Part shown: piece by piece, positions 29,408 through 37,653 of the stretch | How the letters are laid out: every line of letters starts with the position of its first letter | How positions within the stretch are numbered: position 1 is the first letter of the stretch | Source: Pseudomonas sp. R37(2017) | Lineage (GTDB): Bacteria > Pseudomonadota > Gammaproteobacteria > Pseudomonadales > Pseudomonadaceae | NCBI RefSeq assembly: GCF_002113375.1 | Contig: NZ_NEHO01000006.1 | Coordinates: 248,001 to 312,000 of the forward strand | Direction of reading: 5' to 3' | Length of the DNA stretch: 64,000 nucleotides | Translations under genes and position numbers: made by a program | Notes under the pieces: model-generated | Seen by the model: only the letters and a program-made list of their open reading frames with translations | What the model was told of the DNA's origin: nothing | Database searches by the model: none

Positions 29408-31018
29408 ATGCGGAGCAGGCTGCTCGCTGTATTGTTTACCGTTTTCGGGATGTTTTGGTCGATGCAACTGTGGGCCGAGGACGCGCCGAAGGTGGTCGAT
29501 GCTCCCGCTGAATTGAAAGTCGCCAACCGCAGCATCATGGTGTTCCGCGCCGCTCTGCTCGGTGAAGCGCCGGCGTCACGGGTCAAACGGGCGAAAGCGG
29601 TGATCGGCGAGGCGCTGGATGACGCGGACGACCTCACTGTCACCCTCGACCCGATCATGAAAAGCTACATGGTGCTGCTGGGCAGCCGGCGTGCCTTCAT
29701 CGTTTCGCCCAGGGACTTCGACGAAACCGAATTCGACTCGGTACAGCAGGCCGCCGAAGCCGCGGCCGAGAAGCTGCGCCAGGTCGTGGCCGAAACCCGG
29801 GAAGCCCGCAGCCTGCGGTTGATCCTGCGCGCGGTGGTCGCCGCGTTGATCGCCACCGGCATCTACATCGCGCTGCTGTTCGGCATGTCGTACCTGCGGC
29901 GCAGGGTGTTGAACAAACTGCCCGAACTGATGCATCGGCACACCAGGGCGCTGAAAGTCGGACGGGTTGCGCTGGTCGATGCCAGTTACCTGTATCCGTT
30001 GGTCAGCCGGCTGCTGGAGCTGGTGCGCTGGATTGTCGTTTTGCTGCTGACCTACGAATGGCTGGGCTTTGTCCTGTCGCGCTTTCCCTATACCCGGCCC
30101 TGGGGCGAAAGCCTCAATAACAATCTGCTGGAGCTCGGCGACTATCTGCTGCAAGGGATCGTCGGTGCCATACCCGGGCTGTGTGTGGCGCTGGCGATCT
30201 TCTTTATCGCCCGCGGCGCAACCGTGTTCATGCGGCGGATACTGCGGCGCATGGCTGCACCGGGCACCTTCAACTGGCTGAACCATGAAACCCTGCAACC
30301 GACCCAGCGCCTGGCGTCCCTGGCGATCTGGCTGTTCGCCCTGGCCATGGCCTATCCGTACCTGCCGGGCGCCGATACCGATGCCTTCAAGGGCTTGTCG
30401 GTATTGATCGGCCTGATGATTTCCCTGGGCGCCACCAGCGTGGTCGGTCAGGCGGCGGCGGGATTGATCCTGACCTACACCCGAACCCTGCGCCCCGGCG
30501 AGTTTGTGCGCATTGGCGACTACGAAGGCACGGTGACCGAACTGGGCATGTTCACCACCAGCATTCGCACCGGTCTGGGCGAAGTGCTGACCCTGCCCAA
30601 CTCGATGATCACCGGCACCGTCACCAAGAACTACTCGCGGGTGGTGCAAGGCCCCGGTTACGTGGTCGATACCGTCGTGACCATCGGCTACGACACGCCT
30701 TGGCGGCAGGTGGAGGCAATGTTGCTGGAGGCTGCGAAACGCACGCCGGGGGTGCTAGAAGTGCCACCGCCCCAGGTGTTTCAGACGGCATTGTCGGATT
30801 TCTACCCGGAATACCGGCTGGTGGCCCAGGCCATTCCCAGCCAGCCACGACCGCGCGCTGTGCTGCTGAGCATGCTGCACGCCAACATCCAGGATGTGTT
30901 CAACGAGTACGGCGTGCAGATCATGTCGCCGCACTACCTGGGCGATCCGCAACAAGAGAAATGGGTGCCCAGGGACCAGTGGTACCCGGCCCCGGCACAA
31001 GAGCCGAAGGAGTCCTGA
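29408..31018 (+). CDS. MscS-family mechanosensitive channel
   Basis: 536 residues. A signal peptide (MRSRLLAVLFTVFGMFWSM, cleaved near LWAED) precedes a periplasmic domain of about 110 residues, then four to five transmembrane helices. The last, lined by glycines and alanines (GLMISLGATSVVGQAAAGLIL), is the pore helix of MscS proteins. The cytoplasmic beta domain begins RPGEFVRIGDYEGTVTELGM with TLPNSMITG. Channels of this kind release solutes on hypo-osmotic shock. The added periplasmic domain puts it among the longer MscS-like proteins. It stands alone, flanked by a REP and a convergent gene. Confidence 0.88.
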   Translation: MRSRLLAVLFTVFGMFWSMQLWAEDAPKVVDAPAELKVANRSIMVFRAALLGEAPASRVKRAKAVIGEALDDADDLTVTLDPIMKSYMVLLGSRRAFIVSPRDFDETEFDSVQQAAEAAAEKLRQVVAETREARSLRLILRAVVAALIATGIYIALLFGMSYLRRRVLNKLPELMHRHTRALKVGRVALVDASYLYPLVSRLLELVRWIVVLLLTYEWLGFVLSRFPYTRPWGESLNNNLLELGDYLLQGIVGAIPGLCVALAIFFIARGATVFMRRILRRMAAPGTFNWLNHETLQPTQRLASLAIWLFALAMAYPYLPGADTDAFKGLSVLIGLMISLGATSVVGQAAAGLILTYTRTLRPGEFVRIGDYEGTVTELGMFTTSIRTGLGEVLTLPNSMITGTVTKNYSRVVQGPGYVVDTVVTIGYDTPWRQVEAMLLEAAKRTPGVLEVPPPQVFQTALSDFYPEYRLVAQAIPSQPRPRAVLLSMLHANIQDVFNEYGVQIMSPHYLGDPQQEKWVPRDQWYPAPAQEPKES

Positions 31019-31133
31019 GTTCTTGCGCGGGGAAAGGCACACTTGAGCACCGGGTATCAGGCTCGATGCCAGGGTGGAGGACATTGCTGAAAGGCCGTTG
31101 AGCGACCGACAAGGCCGCTCAGTTATAGCGCTG

Positions 31134-31634
31134 TTAAAAAAGAATGTAGGCGGATGCGGTCGTCTGGTTCAGGTCGATCTCTCCGACCTCCAGAACTTCG
31201 TATTCAGCGCGCAGGCCGATGTTGCGGAAGACATCGAGCTCCATGCCGACACCATAGGTCAGGTCAACCCCGGTATCGTCATCGGTGGCGTTGCCGTCGG
31301 CGTCCCAGGCGTGAGCACCGACACTGCCGAATACCCGCAACCGATCACCCAGCGGAAAGCCGATATGGGCGGCAGCCTGGGCCGACTTGCCTTCGAAATC
31401 GATATTGTTGTCCTTGAATTGACCGAGATCGACGTAGGCCCCCTCGAAGGCCAGGTAGCTATTGACGCGATAGCCTGCATAAACCTTGTAGCTGGTGTCC
31501 TCGTCGTCCAGTCTGGATTCTTCGGTCTGTATGCTGCTTACGCCCGCTCCAAGATATAAACCTTTGTCATCAGCGAGCGCCTGAACAGACAGCAGCGATA
31601 GCAGTGAAGCGAAGCCAAGGTTTCGAAGTAGCAT
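31134..31634 (-). CDS. small outer-membrane beta-barrel protein
   Basis: 166 residues. The signal peptide ends VQALA, followed by DDKGLYLGAGVSS. Alternating amphipathic strands with aromatic ends (YKVYAGYRVNSYLAFEGAYVDLG, GVGMELDVFRNIGLRAEYEV) end in a terminal phenylalanine (SAYILF), the normal assembly signal for an outer-membrane barrel of the OmpA/OmpW-like eight-strand type. The first 75 residues resemble the shorter protein at 34701-35033. It is the last gene of the AT-richer minus-strand block. Confidence 0.78.
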   Translation of the reverse strand: MLLRNLGFASLLSLLSVQALADDKGLYLGAGVSSIQTEESRLDDEDTSYKVYAGYRVNSYLAFEGAYVDLGQFKDNNIDFEGKSAQAAAHIGFPLGDRLRVFGSVGAHAWDADGNATDDDTGVDLTYGVGMELDVFRNIGLRAEYEVLEVGEIDLNQTTASAYILF

Positions 31635-31704
31635 GTGTGGTGGAGTCCTTGTACAGGTTTATCTGGTGTTAGGTTTCGGCGAGCATTTGAGGGACCTGGA
31701 GGGG

Positions 31705-33300
31705 TTAATAGAAATCATTGATTGATATTTTTGAGTCGTAAGGCGCGATGTTTGCCGGACATTGAAAATAGCGTCTGGCCAGCGCCTGAACGGGCAGTGC
31801 CTTGGAGAACAACCAGCCTTGCGCCAATAGAACTCCCTCCGAAACCAGGTGCGGCAGTTGCTCGGCAGTCTCGACACCTTCGGCCACGACCTTGAGTCTT
31901 TGCGAGCAGGCCAGTCGGGCAATGTGTCGCCACAGGGCATCCTTGGCCGCGATCCTGTCGTCTGCGATGAACGAGCGATCTATTTTCAGAATGTCGAAAG
32001 GCACTGAATCCAGGAGCGAAAGGTTGGAATAGCCGATACCGAAGTCGTCCACGGCAATGCGATGACCGCATGCCCGAAGCCGTCGCAGTTGCATGGCGGC
32101 AGGCTTCTGATCGAGCATGGTTCTTTCGGTGACTTCAAAGACCATGGCTGACGCCGGCATGCAGTAGGTTGCCAGCACGCTGGCCACATAGTCTGGAAAG
32201 CTCGGGTCCTGAATATCCTGGGCGCAAAGATTGACCGTAATATAGAAGTCCTTGCAGGCCCAAAGGTAAGTGCTGTAATCCTCCGCCACTTGCCGAATCA
32301 CCGAGCGCGTCAGTTTACGGATCAAGTCGGACTTCTCCGCCTCCGCAATGAAAAGCTCCGCAGGCACATGGGTGCCGTTGGTGTTCCAGTGTGAAAGTGA
32401 TTCTGCGCCAACCAGGTAGCCCGTCGTCAAATTGACGATGGGTTGATAGTGAACGCCCAGCGTGTTGGCTTTCAGGGCTCGGCGAAGCCGCGCGGCAGTA
32501 GAGGTATAACGACGCTGGATACACCTTGCGAGCGAGAGCAGCATTGCGAACACGCAGCCAAGGCCAATGAATAATTTGAATTTGAGATCTGTCAGGGCGC
32601 TCAATGGAAGAGAAACAACCGAGATCAATTCATTCCGGTTGCCCGCAAAGGCGATGAGTACCTTGTCTGCCGTGGTCACCAGCTCTTCAAGGTGGAAGGG
32701 CTTGTGCATCGTCAGGGGCGTGGCGGCCGTCGATGCAATGGGAACTGCGCCGCCGGGACCGATCAGGTCCAGTTGCAGGTCCTCGGGAAGCTTCAAGTTG
32801 TCGAGCAGGATCTTCTTGTTTGCCCAGACGTAGGTCGATTGTTCCGACACGATGATAAAGTCGGTGTCCGCGGAAACTGCATGGCCGGAGTCGACCCAAT
32901 AGGTTCGTTTTCCAACGGAAAAACTGCGCTTTTCGTTACTGGCCAGTATCGACGGGAGTTCTTGCCCGTAGGAGGAACAGATCTTGCCATTGGGCAACTG
33001 GATTGCCGCTTGATCGACAAAGCGCAGGTTTTTAACCAGATCGGCCAATTGGGAATATTGCTCGACGGAGCATTCATGACCCGAACGATCAAAATCGCCG
33101 AGAGTTCCCAGTACCTTGTCGATCTGCGCATTGGGCTCCACTTGAGCCGCACGCAGATCGGCATAAACGTTATTCAACTTCCGTGAAATCAATAGCTCTG
33201 CCATTCCTCCGGCACAGAACCATGCGGCCCAACCCGCTGCAGCAATCAGACTTATAGTGACTGCGTGCCTTCCAAGTAACGCTTTAAATGCGGCAACCAT
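31705..33300 (-). CDS. CSS-motif cyclic-di-GMP phosphodiesterase (EAL domain)
   Basis: 531 residues from the ATG at 33300; a GTG at 33336 would add 12. A transmembrane helix near residues 15-35 and another near 240-258 flank a periplasmic CSS-motif domain with the hallmark cysteine pair region KICSSYG. The EAL domain follows with catalytic residues in place: GAESLSHW (ESL instead of EAL, glutamate kept), NLCAQDI, FEVTERTM, VDDFGIGYSNLSLL and VAEGVE. Such proteins sense periplasmic redox or disulfide state and degrade c-di-GMP. A 34-residue membrane peptide gene lies 62 bp upstream. Confidence 0.88.
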   Translation of the reverse strand: MVAAFKALLGRHAVTISLIAAAGWAAWFCAGGMAELLISRKLNNVYADLRAAQVEPNAQIDKVLGTLGDFDRSGHECSVEQYSQLADLVKNLRFVDQAAIQLPNGKICSSYGQELPSILASNEKRSFSVGKRTYWVDSGHAVSADTDFIIVSEQSTYVWANKKILLDNLKLPEDLQLDLIGPGGAVPIASTAATPLTMHKPFHLEELVTTADKVLIAFAGNRNELISVVSLPLSALTDLKFKLFIGLGCVFAMLLSLARCIQRRYTSTAARLRRALKANTLGVHYQPIVNLTTGYLVGAESLSHWNTNGTHVPAELFIAEAEKSDLIRKLTRSVIRQVAEDYSTYLWACKDFYITVNLCAQDIQDPSFPDYVASVLATYCMPASAMVFEVTERTMLDQKPAAMQLRRLRACGHRIAVDDFGIGYSNLSLLDSVPFDILKIDRSFIADDRIAAKDALWRHIARLACSQRLKVVAEGVETAEQLPHLVSEGVLLAQGWLFSKALPVQALARRYFQCPANIAPYDSKISINDFY

Positions 33301-33362
33301 CGAAAAACCCCGAGGTATCAATATTTCACGGTGCACGGTTGTAGTCGTGGATGAGACGTTCT

Positions 33363-33467
33363 TCAGTACCAGTCAATGACCCAGGCCAACAGGATGCCGC
33401 TTGCGTAGACGGCCAGGCACAGTGCGATTTTCTGCTTGAGTGGCAGTGTGTTTATTCGATGATGCAT
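33363..33467 (-). CDS. 34-residue single-pass membrane peptide
   Basis: The ATG at 33467 follows AAGGA by 8 bp. The frame reads MHHRINTLPLKQKIALCLAV then ends LLAWVIDWY at a TGA. A basic N-terminal tail is followed by one transmembrane helix of about 20 residues and a short acidic/aromatic end, so the peptide would be inserted with its N-terminus in the cytoplasm. It lies on the same strand as the EAL gene, 62 bp upstream, and was probably missed by size limits. Function unknown; a regulator or partner of the neighbouring phosphodiesterase is a guess. Confidence 0.55.
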   Translation of the reverse strand: MHHRINTLPLKQKIALCLAVYASGILLAWVIDWY

Positions 33468-33565
33468 GCTTATTTCCTTGAATGGGCAAATAAGCAATGT
33501 TGGGTACCTGTGCTTAATTAAAGGAAATTATTAATCATCATTTGCAGGGCTTGGATGAAGGCCCG

Positions 33566-34579
33566 TTAATCATGATTTCGCTCATCAGCGACCTGGTTGT
33601 AAATGAATGAGGTGATGTTCCAGGTTTTGCCTGAGTGACGCTTGGCCGTTTCCGACGGTGCTTCTCCGTAAGCTATCTGATAGGCCTTGGAGAATCGACC
33701 CAGGTGGTGAAAGTTCCAGAACATTGCGGTTTCCGTTACGGTAGGCCAGGTTTTATTGATCAGGTCGCGACGGGCACTTGCCAGTCTCAAGTTTCTGATG
33801 TAAGCGATTGGCGACATCCCGAACGTTTCAATAAAACCAAAATGCAGGGTGCGGGTAGTGGTTTGAAGCTGCCTTACCAGTGATTTTATGTTGAGTGTTT
33901 TTTTAATATTTTCATGAATGTACTCGATGGCTGCTATCGCCACTTTTCGTCTGGTCGGAACCTTGCGGTTGATGCCACCAGCGGGTGTCAACGACAGCAA
34001 TAGAGAAGCCAGTACCGTACTTTCTATCATTGAACGTTGTGCGTCGCCGAATTGCGGTGATGCGCAATCGTTGATGTCGACGCAGGCAGCGCTGATGGCT
34101 TGAATGGCCAACTGTATGAGCTGAAAATTTTCAGCCTGAAAGCTGTGGTTTTTCCTGTTGGCAAGAATGTCGATGACGCAGTGCTTTTGGCGGCACCGGT
34201 CATAGTGCTCCAGCGTTGTGGTGATGGTGAAAAGCGTTTCGTTAGGTTCGCAGGTGTAATGCACCGATTCATCGCTGTGCAGCACGATGACTTCATTCGG
34301 ACGTAGTTTGTGATTGTTTACGACGGGGCGCCCAATCGGCGCCTGCGAAATGGCGAACGTTACGAACCCGGCAGGAACGGAGCTGACCAGGGTGACGGAA
34401 GAGTCAAACTCAAGGCGACTGCACTGAAGCTCTGGGCTGTGGAAGAGTTTGTGTTGTCGAATGCGCGCCTCATGCTCAGTCGGGATCAGGCTCATTTCCC
34501 AATTGCCAATTGTTCTATTCAGTTGGCTCGGCAAGGCAGAAGACAAATGAAAGATTTCATCGGGCGGTGCAATACTCAT
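33566..34579 (-). CDS. AraC-family transcriptional regulator in the AT-richer block
   Basis: 337 residues. The C-terminal DNA-binding domain contains LNIKSLVRQLQTTTRTLHFG then FIETFGMSPIAYIRNLRLAS, and the second helix-turn-helix ending FWNFHHLGRFSKAYQIAYGE. The N-terminal 220 residues resemble the cupin-like ligand part of AraC regulators only weakly. Codon use is more AT-rich than in most of the window, in line with its neighbours. It sits downstream of a ToxR/ToxS-like pair and upstream of a c-di-GMP phosphodiesterase, which suggests a place in one regulatory chain. Confidence 0.85.
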   Translation of the reverse strand: MSIAPPDEIFHLSSALPSQLNRTIGNWEMSLIPTEHEARIRQHKLFHSPELQCSRLEFDSSVTLVSSVPAGFVTFAISQAPIGRPVVNNHKLRPNEVIVLHSDESVHYTCEPNETLFTITTTLEHYDRCRQKHCVIDILANRKNHSFQAENFQLIQLAIQAISAACVDINDCASPQFGDAQRSMIESTVLASLLLSLTPAGGINRKVPTRRKVAIAAIEYIHENIKKTLNIKSLVRQLQTTTRTLHFGFIETFGMSPIAYIRNLRLASARRDLINKTWPTVTETAMFWNFHHLGRFSKAYQIAYGEAPSETAKRHSGKTWNITSFIYNQVADERNHD

Positions 34580-34700
34580 GAAATTGAAAGCTCATCTGTT
34601 AAAAAAATAGGGTCAAGCCTGACGGGCAGTCATGGGGAAGATACGCGATCGGGCGTCCTTGCTGTCGGTGAGATCGACCCCAATGGCTTTGAATGGCTTG

Positions 34701-35033
34701 TCAGAGTTCGCGGATCAGTTCCAGTTCCGCCGAAAATGCGTACCTGCTGTCCGACGCTGAGTCGTCCATGCGTTGAACGTTGCGCGCGTCGATTGTCGTG
34801 TTGAAGATCTGCGATTGGGGTTTCATCGGGTCAATGGCTGCTGCTGTAAAGGAGTAAAAGTCGTCAATACGATAACCGGTTTTTACCTGATAGCCAGTTT
34901 TCACGGTACTTGGAGCCTTCTTGTTGGTTTCGACACTCGTCAATTTGGCACTGTAAACGCCCTTGTCGTCGGCCATGGCCTTGAGGGAAAGCAATAAACC
35001 AAACGACACGGTGACGAAATTTTTCAGTAGCAT
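34701..35033 (-). CDS. shortened paralogue of the small outer-membrane protein
   Basis: 110 residues. The signal peptide and first mature residues (MLLKNF..., KAMADDKGVYSAKLTSVET) align with the 166-residue protein at 31134-31634 (MLLRNL..., QALADDKGLYLGAGVSSIQT). Similarity continues through YQVKTGYRIDDFYSF and ends near YAFSAELELIREL, where the longer protein still has its last barrel strands. There is no terminal aromatic residue. It may be a truncated gene, or a soluble periplasmic derivative. Confidence 0.6.
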   Translation of the reverse strand: MLLKNFVTVSFGLLLSLKAMADDKGVYSAKLTSVETNKKAPSTVKTGYQVKTGYRIDDFYSFTAAAIDPMKPQSQIFNTTIDARNVQRMDDSASDSRYAFSAELELIREL

Positions 35034-35209
35034 CGAGGCGATTCCTTATTAGCAGTTTGTTCAGGCAGAGCAGAATCTCAATTGCATCTCTGCCACGACT
35101 TGGGCTGAAAATAATCTCACCCCGGTAGCGCCTGCCAAAGTCAATAACTCATATTTGCGAGGTCGCCAGGATGTGGAAATACCCTTTGCCGCGATTTACG
35201 TCATGTGCG

Positions 35210-35509
35210 TCAGAGTAATATGAACGAACTGGCGTAACTCGTGCCGGTATCGGCTTGTGGAGGGGTTGAGAGAGGAAAGTCATCGTCCTGCTCGTCCGCG
35301 TGATACTCATTTTCGCTTTGGATTTTCAGATGCGATAGTTTCTGGCTGTCGTCCGGGTTTGTTTGAATTTCATAATATTCAATGGTCGTGCTTTCGACGG
35401 AGTGCTCATCGTGCGCTAACGCGCATGGAGACATCGCAGACAAAAATGCAACCGCCAGGAATCCGAAACTCGGCGATTTATGAGTTCGCAGGAAATGCAT
35501 GGCTTTCAC
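35210..35509 (-). CDS. small exported protein of unknown function
   Basis: 99 residues from a GTG at 35509, favoured by AGGAGA six bases upstream; an ATG at 35500 is an alternative. The signal peptide ends PCALA, followed by a short acidic mature chain (HDEHSVESTTIEYYEIQ, EYHADEQDDDFPLS) ending in SSFILL. No family recognised. It lies between the ToxS-like gene and the shortened barrel paralogue on the same strand, so it may be part of the regulated output of that block. Confidence 0.6.
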   Translation of the reverse strand: MKAMHFLRTHKSPSFGFLAVAFLSAMSPCALAHDEHSVESTTIEYYEIQTNPDDSQKLSHLKIQSENEYHADEQDDDFPLSTPPQADTGTSYASSFILL

Positions 35510-35692
35510 TTGATTCTCCTGAGTAGGGCATTGTCCCGGACGAGAATCAAGCAGGCTCGATTCCTAAGATTATCGGCGACGAATTTTGACAGGAGAGATG
35601 TTTGATTCAAATCAATAAGCGTTATTTTTGTTCGGGAGATTTGGTGTTGCGAGCCTGTGCCAAGCGGCTGTCCAATCGGTTCGGAATACCGG

Positions 35693-36175
35693 TCAATGGT
35701 TCATGCAGCGCAGGCGGCCAAGTTCATGTACGTAAAAGCACACGGCGCTTTTATCGTATGTCGGAATCAATTCGTAATTCAGGATGGCGCCTTCCTGCAA
35801 GACGTATTGACGTCTGAAAAACAGGTCGGGAGTCTTTTCAATGGCAAAAAGTTCATTGTCCTGGCTGAGTTTGATGTTGCTGACTTTGATTTCGACGTGT
35901 GTACTGCTTTCTCCGATTATATTCGCTGAAATGGTCGCATTGCGGATTTTCCCATTCAGACTTTCCAGAGTGGTTCCAGTGAGTCGACCATGCCCGATCG
36001 TGAGGTACTCTTCGGTATTGAGTTGGTTGAGATCCTCCAGCCATTGCCTTGCTTTTGTTTGATAACTGGTGTTTTCCATGTAATGCGATGGCGAGTAAAA
36101 GAGCGAAAAAACACACAGTGCATTGATCAAAGCAATGATCGGCCAGTGAACGGCTTGCGGGATTTCAAACTTCAT
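35693..36175 (-). CDS. ToxS-like membrane protein coupled to the ToxR-like regulator
   Basis: 160 residues from the ATG at 36175, which overlaps the regulator's TGA (ATGA). One N-terminal transmembrane helix (about 12-30, PIIALINALCVFSLFYS) is followed by an extracytoplasmic domain of about 130 residues with no other membrane segment (RQWLEDLNQLNTEEYLTIG, ISANIIGESSTHVEIKVSN). Size, topology and coupling match ToxS, the periplasmic partner that stabilises ToxR. Sequence similarity to ToxS was not tested, so the call rests on organisation. Confidence 0.65.
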   Translation of the reverse strand: MKFEIPQAVHWPIIALINALCVFSLFYSPSHYMENTSYQTKARQWLEDLNQLNTEEYLTIGHGRLTGTTLESLNGKIRNATISANIIGESSTHVEIKVSNIKLSQDNELFAIEKTPDLFFRRQYVLQEGAILNYELIPTYDKSAVCFYVHELGRLRCMNH

Positions 36176-36993
36176 AAGGTGACTTCCAGACATTGACGAA
36201 TCATCAAGGCGAGGTCTCTTTCGCTGCTGTTCAATTGTAGATTTGCAGTGCTTTGGTCCGGGCGGATACAGGAAACGGAGTAATTGGTTTTATACAGGTT
36301 GATCCAGACCTGGCCCTTCAGGTTTGGCGATAACTGTTCAGTTTGTTTGACCGACAGCTCCATCAGTGCTTTTGCTTCGGCAAGATCGTTGCCCACGGCG
36401 TGTATGACCAATCCATTCCTGTCGATACTCGAAATTTCAATTTTTGGCGTGTCGAAGTCGAATTGAAAAACGGTAAAGGCTACGACTGCCAGCGTAACGA
36501 TGTAAGCGAGCAGTTGAGCCTTTGTAATGCGGGTGGATCTGACCGTTTTGGCTGATGGTGGCAACGGTCCGTCAATACCAGGCGACACTGGTTGCGCAGG
36601 GCTGGGGGCGGGCGGCTGCGCAACTTCCTCTGTGGGTGCCGGTACATCTGCCGCCGCATCGACGATACAGTGCCGGTTGAAGCAATATCCCCGTCGAGGC
36701 ACGGTCATCAGGATTTCGTGATCTCGCCCGTCATTAAGAATATTGCGTAGTGAGAAAACGGTTTGATTCAAACTGCCTGAGGCAACCACGCGGTCGTTCC
36801 AGGTGTAGTCGATGATTTCGTCGCGGCTTTTAGTGACGCCTGGCTCCATGAGCAGCAGGTGCAACAGGCGCGACTCCGCTCTACCCAGCGTGGAATTTTG
36901 CACATCTCCATGGGGTGTTGTAATGCAAAGCACGGCGCTGTCTGGATCGAATACGGCCACAGCGCCATTTTTCAGTTTGAAGGTGTAGCTCAT
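36172..36993 (-). CDS. ToxR/CadC-like transmembrane transcriptional regulator
   Basis: 273 residues from the ATG at 36993, after GGAAGA. Residues about 1-105 form an OmpR-type winged helix (LGRAESRLLHLLLMEPG, SRDEIIDYTWNDRVVAS, SLNQTVFSLRNILND, and MTVPRRGYCF as the wing). A proline-rich linker (about 115-155) leads to one transmembrane helix (about 160-178, LLAYIVTLAVVAFTVFQF) and a periplasmic domain of about 95 residues with two cysteines (SVSCIRPDQ and IRQCLEV) near the C-terminus. This is the ToxR/CadC topology: membrane-bound DNA binding with periplasmic sensing. The next gene encodes a ToxS-like partner. Confidence 0.83.
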   Translation of the reverse strand: MSYTFKLKNGAVAVFDPDSAVLCITTPHGDVQNSTLGRAESRLLHLLLMEPGVTKSRDEIIDYTWNDRVVASGSLNQTVFSLRNILNDGRDHEILMTVPRRGYCFNRHCIVDAAADVPAPTEEVAQPPAPSPAQPVSPGIDGPLPPSAKTVRSTRITKAQLLAYIVTLAVVAFTVFQFDFDTPKIEISSIDRNGLVIHAVGNDLAEAKALMELSVKQTEQLSPNLKGQVWINLYKTNYSVSCIRPDQSTANLQLNSSERDLALMIRQCLEVTL

Positions 36994-37408
36994 GGAAATC
37001 TTCCGTTCAGGCGACTCTGGCCTGATTATAGGGACCGGATTTGGCACGGTACATTCTGGTCGGGGAGTGTGCGCAGATGTGGAGCCAGGCGGAAGGGGCA
37101 CCGGGTATCACGGGACAATGCGGGGCGACTGGATTCAACGGCGTGCAGTGCGAAACAACACCTTGCCCGACATTGGTAGCAGTTGAATCGAACAAAGGAA
37201 AAGCATTGCCGGATTACCCATGGGTTCTGATTTGGACTCGATAATGATGCTTGCAACGGACTGACTGCGCTATCCGAAAACTGCAAGCTCGGGCTGCTGG
37301 CATTGCGCTGAGCCAAGGTCTGAGCCGGGTTGAGCCCACTGTTTCGTCAAGATATTAATTGTTACCTGAGTTGTTTGAGGTGCTCGGGATACCGATCAAT
37401 GAGCGTGT
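36994..37408. other. 415 bp AT-richer gap with no supported gene
   Basis: Upstream region of the ToxR-like gene. Short frames here have no convincing ribosome sites or codon bias. It probably holds the regulator's promoter and the left end of the putative sRNA unit described next. Confidence 0.5.
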
Positions 37409-37439
37409 TTGACGCGTCTGATACATGGGAAATTATTAT
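37409..37439 (+). promoter_or_regulatory. possible sigma-70 promoter for an orphan transcript
   Basis: TTGACG at 37409-37414 and TATTAT at 37434-37439 with a 19 bp spacer. It points toward a strong terminator 130 bp further on, with no coding frame between. Confidence 0.35.
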
Positions 37440-37445
37440 TGATCC

Positions 37446-37606
37446 CAATTAGCTTTGAGTCGGGTTCATTACCGTTTTAAATGGATCTTGAGGAGCGTTG
37501 GCACAAATCTCGTTCATGGTTTGCCTGTCGTTATCAAACAATCCTCGCCTCTTGTTTCAAAAAACTTTGCCCCGCGTCCTCCCATGGCGGACGCGGGGTT
37601 TTTTTT
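37446..37606 (+). ncRNA. candidate small RNA of about 160 nt
   Basis: Bounded by a possible promoter on the left and a strong intrinsic terminator on the right, in a plus-strand gap between minus-strand genes. No frame with Pseudomonas codon bias fills it. The sequence has two GGA motifs (ATGGATCTTGAGGAGCG) and an AT-rich middle, compatible with a regulatory RNA. The alternative is that the hairpin only serves the convergent minus-strand genes; the U-run on the plus side argues against that. No known sRNA was recognised. Confidence 0.35.
37570..37606 (+). terminator. intrinsic terminator, 10 bp GC stem and eight T
   Basis: CCCCGCGTCC pairs with GGACGCGGGG around a 9-nt loop, followed directly by TTTTTTTT. 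On the minus strand a T-run comes only after an AAAG spacer, so termination is better in the plus direction, but it may work both ways for the lipoprotein gene at 37654. Confidence 0.85.
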
Positions 37607-37653
37607 GCATTAAGGATTACAGGGCATCGGAGCCTGCAGGTCGCTGTCTGGCG

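Noticed and set aside
31099-31121. Hairpin TGAGCG ... CGCTCA after the beta-barrel gene, considered as a terminator.
   Set aside because: No T-run on either strand, so intrinsic termination is not supported.
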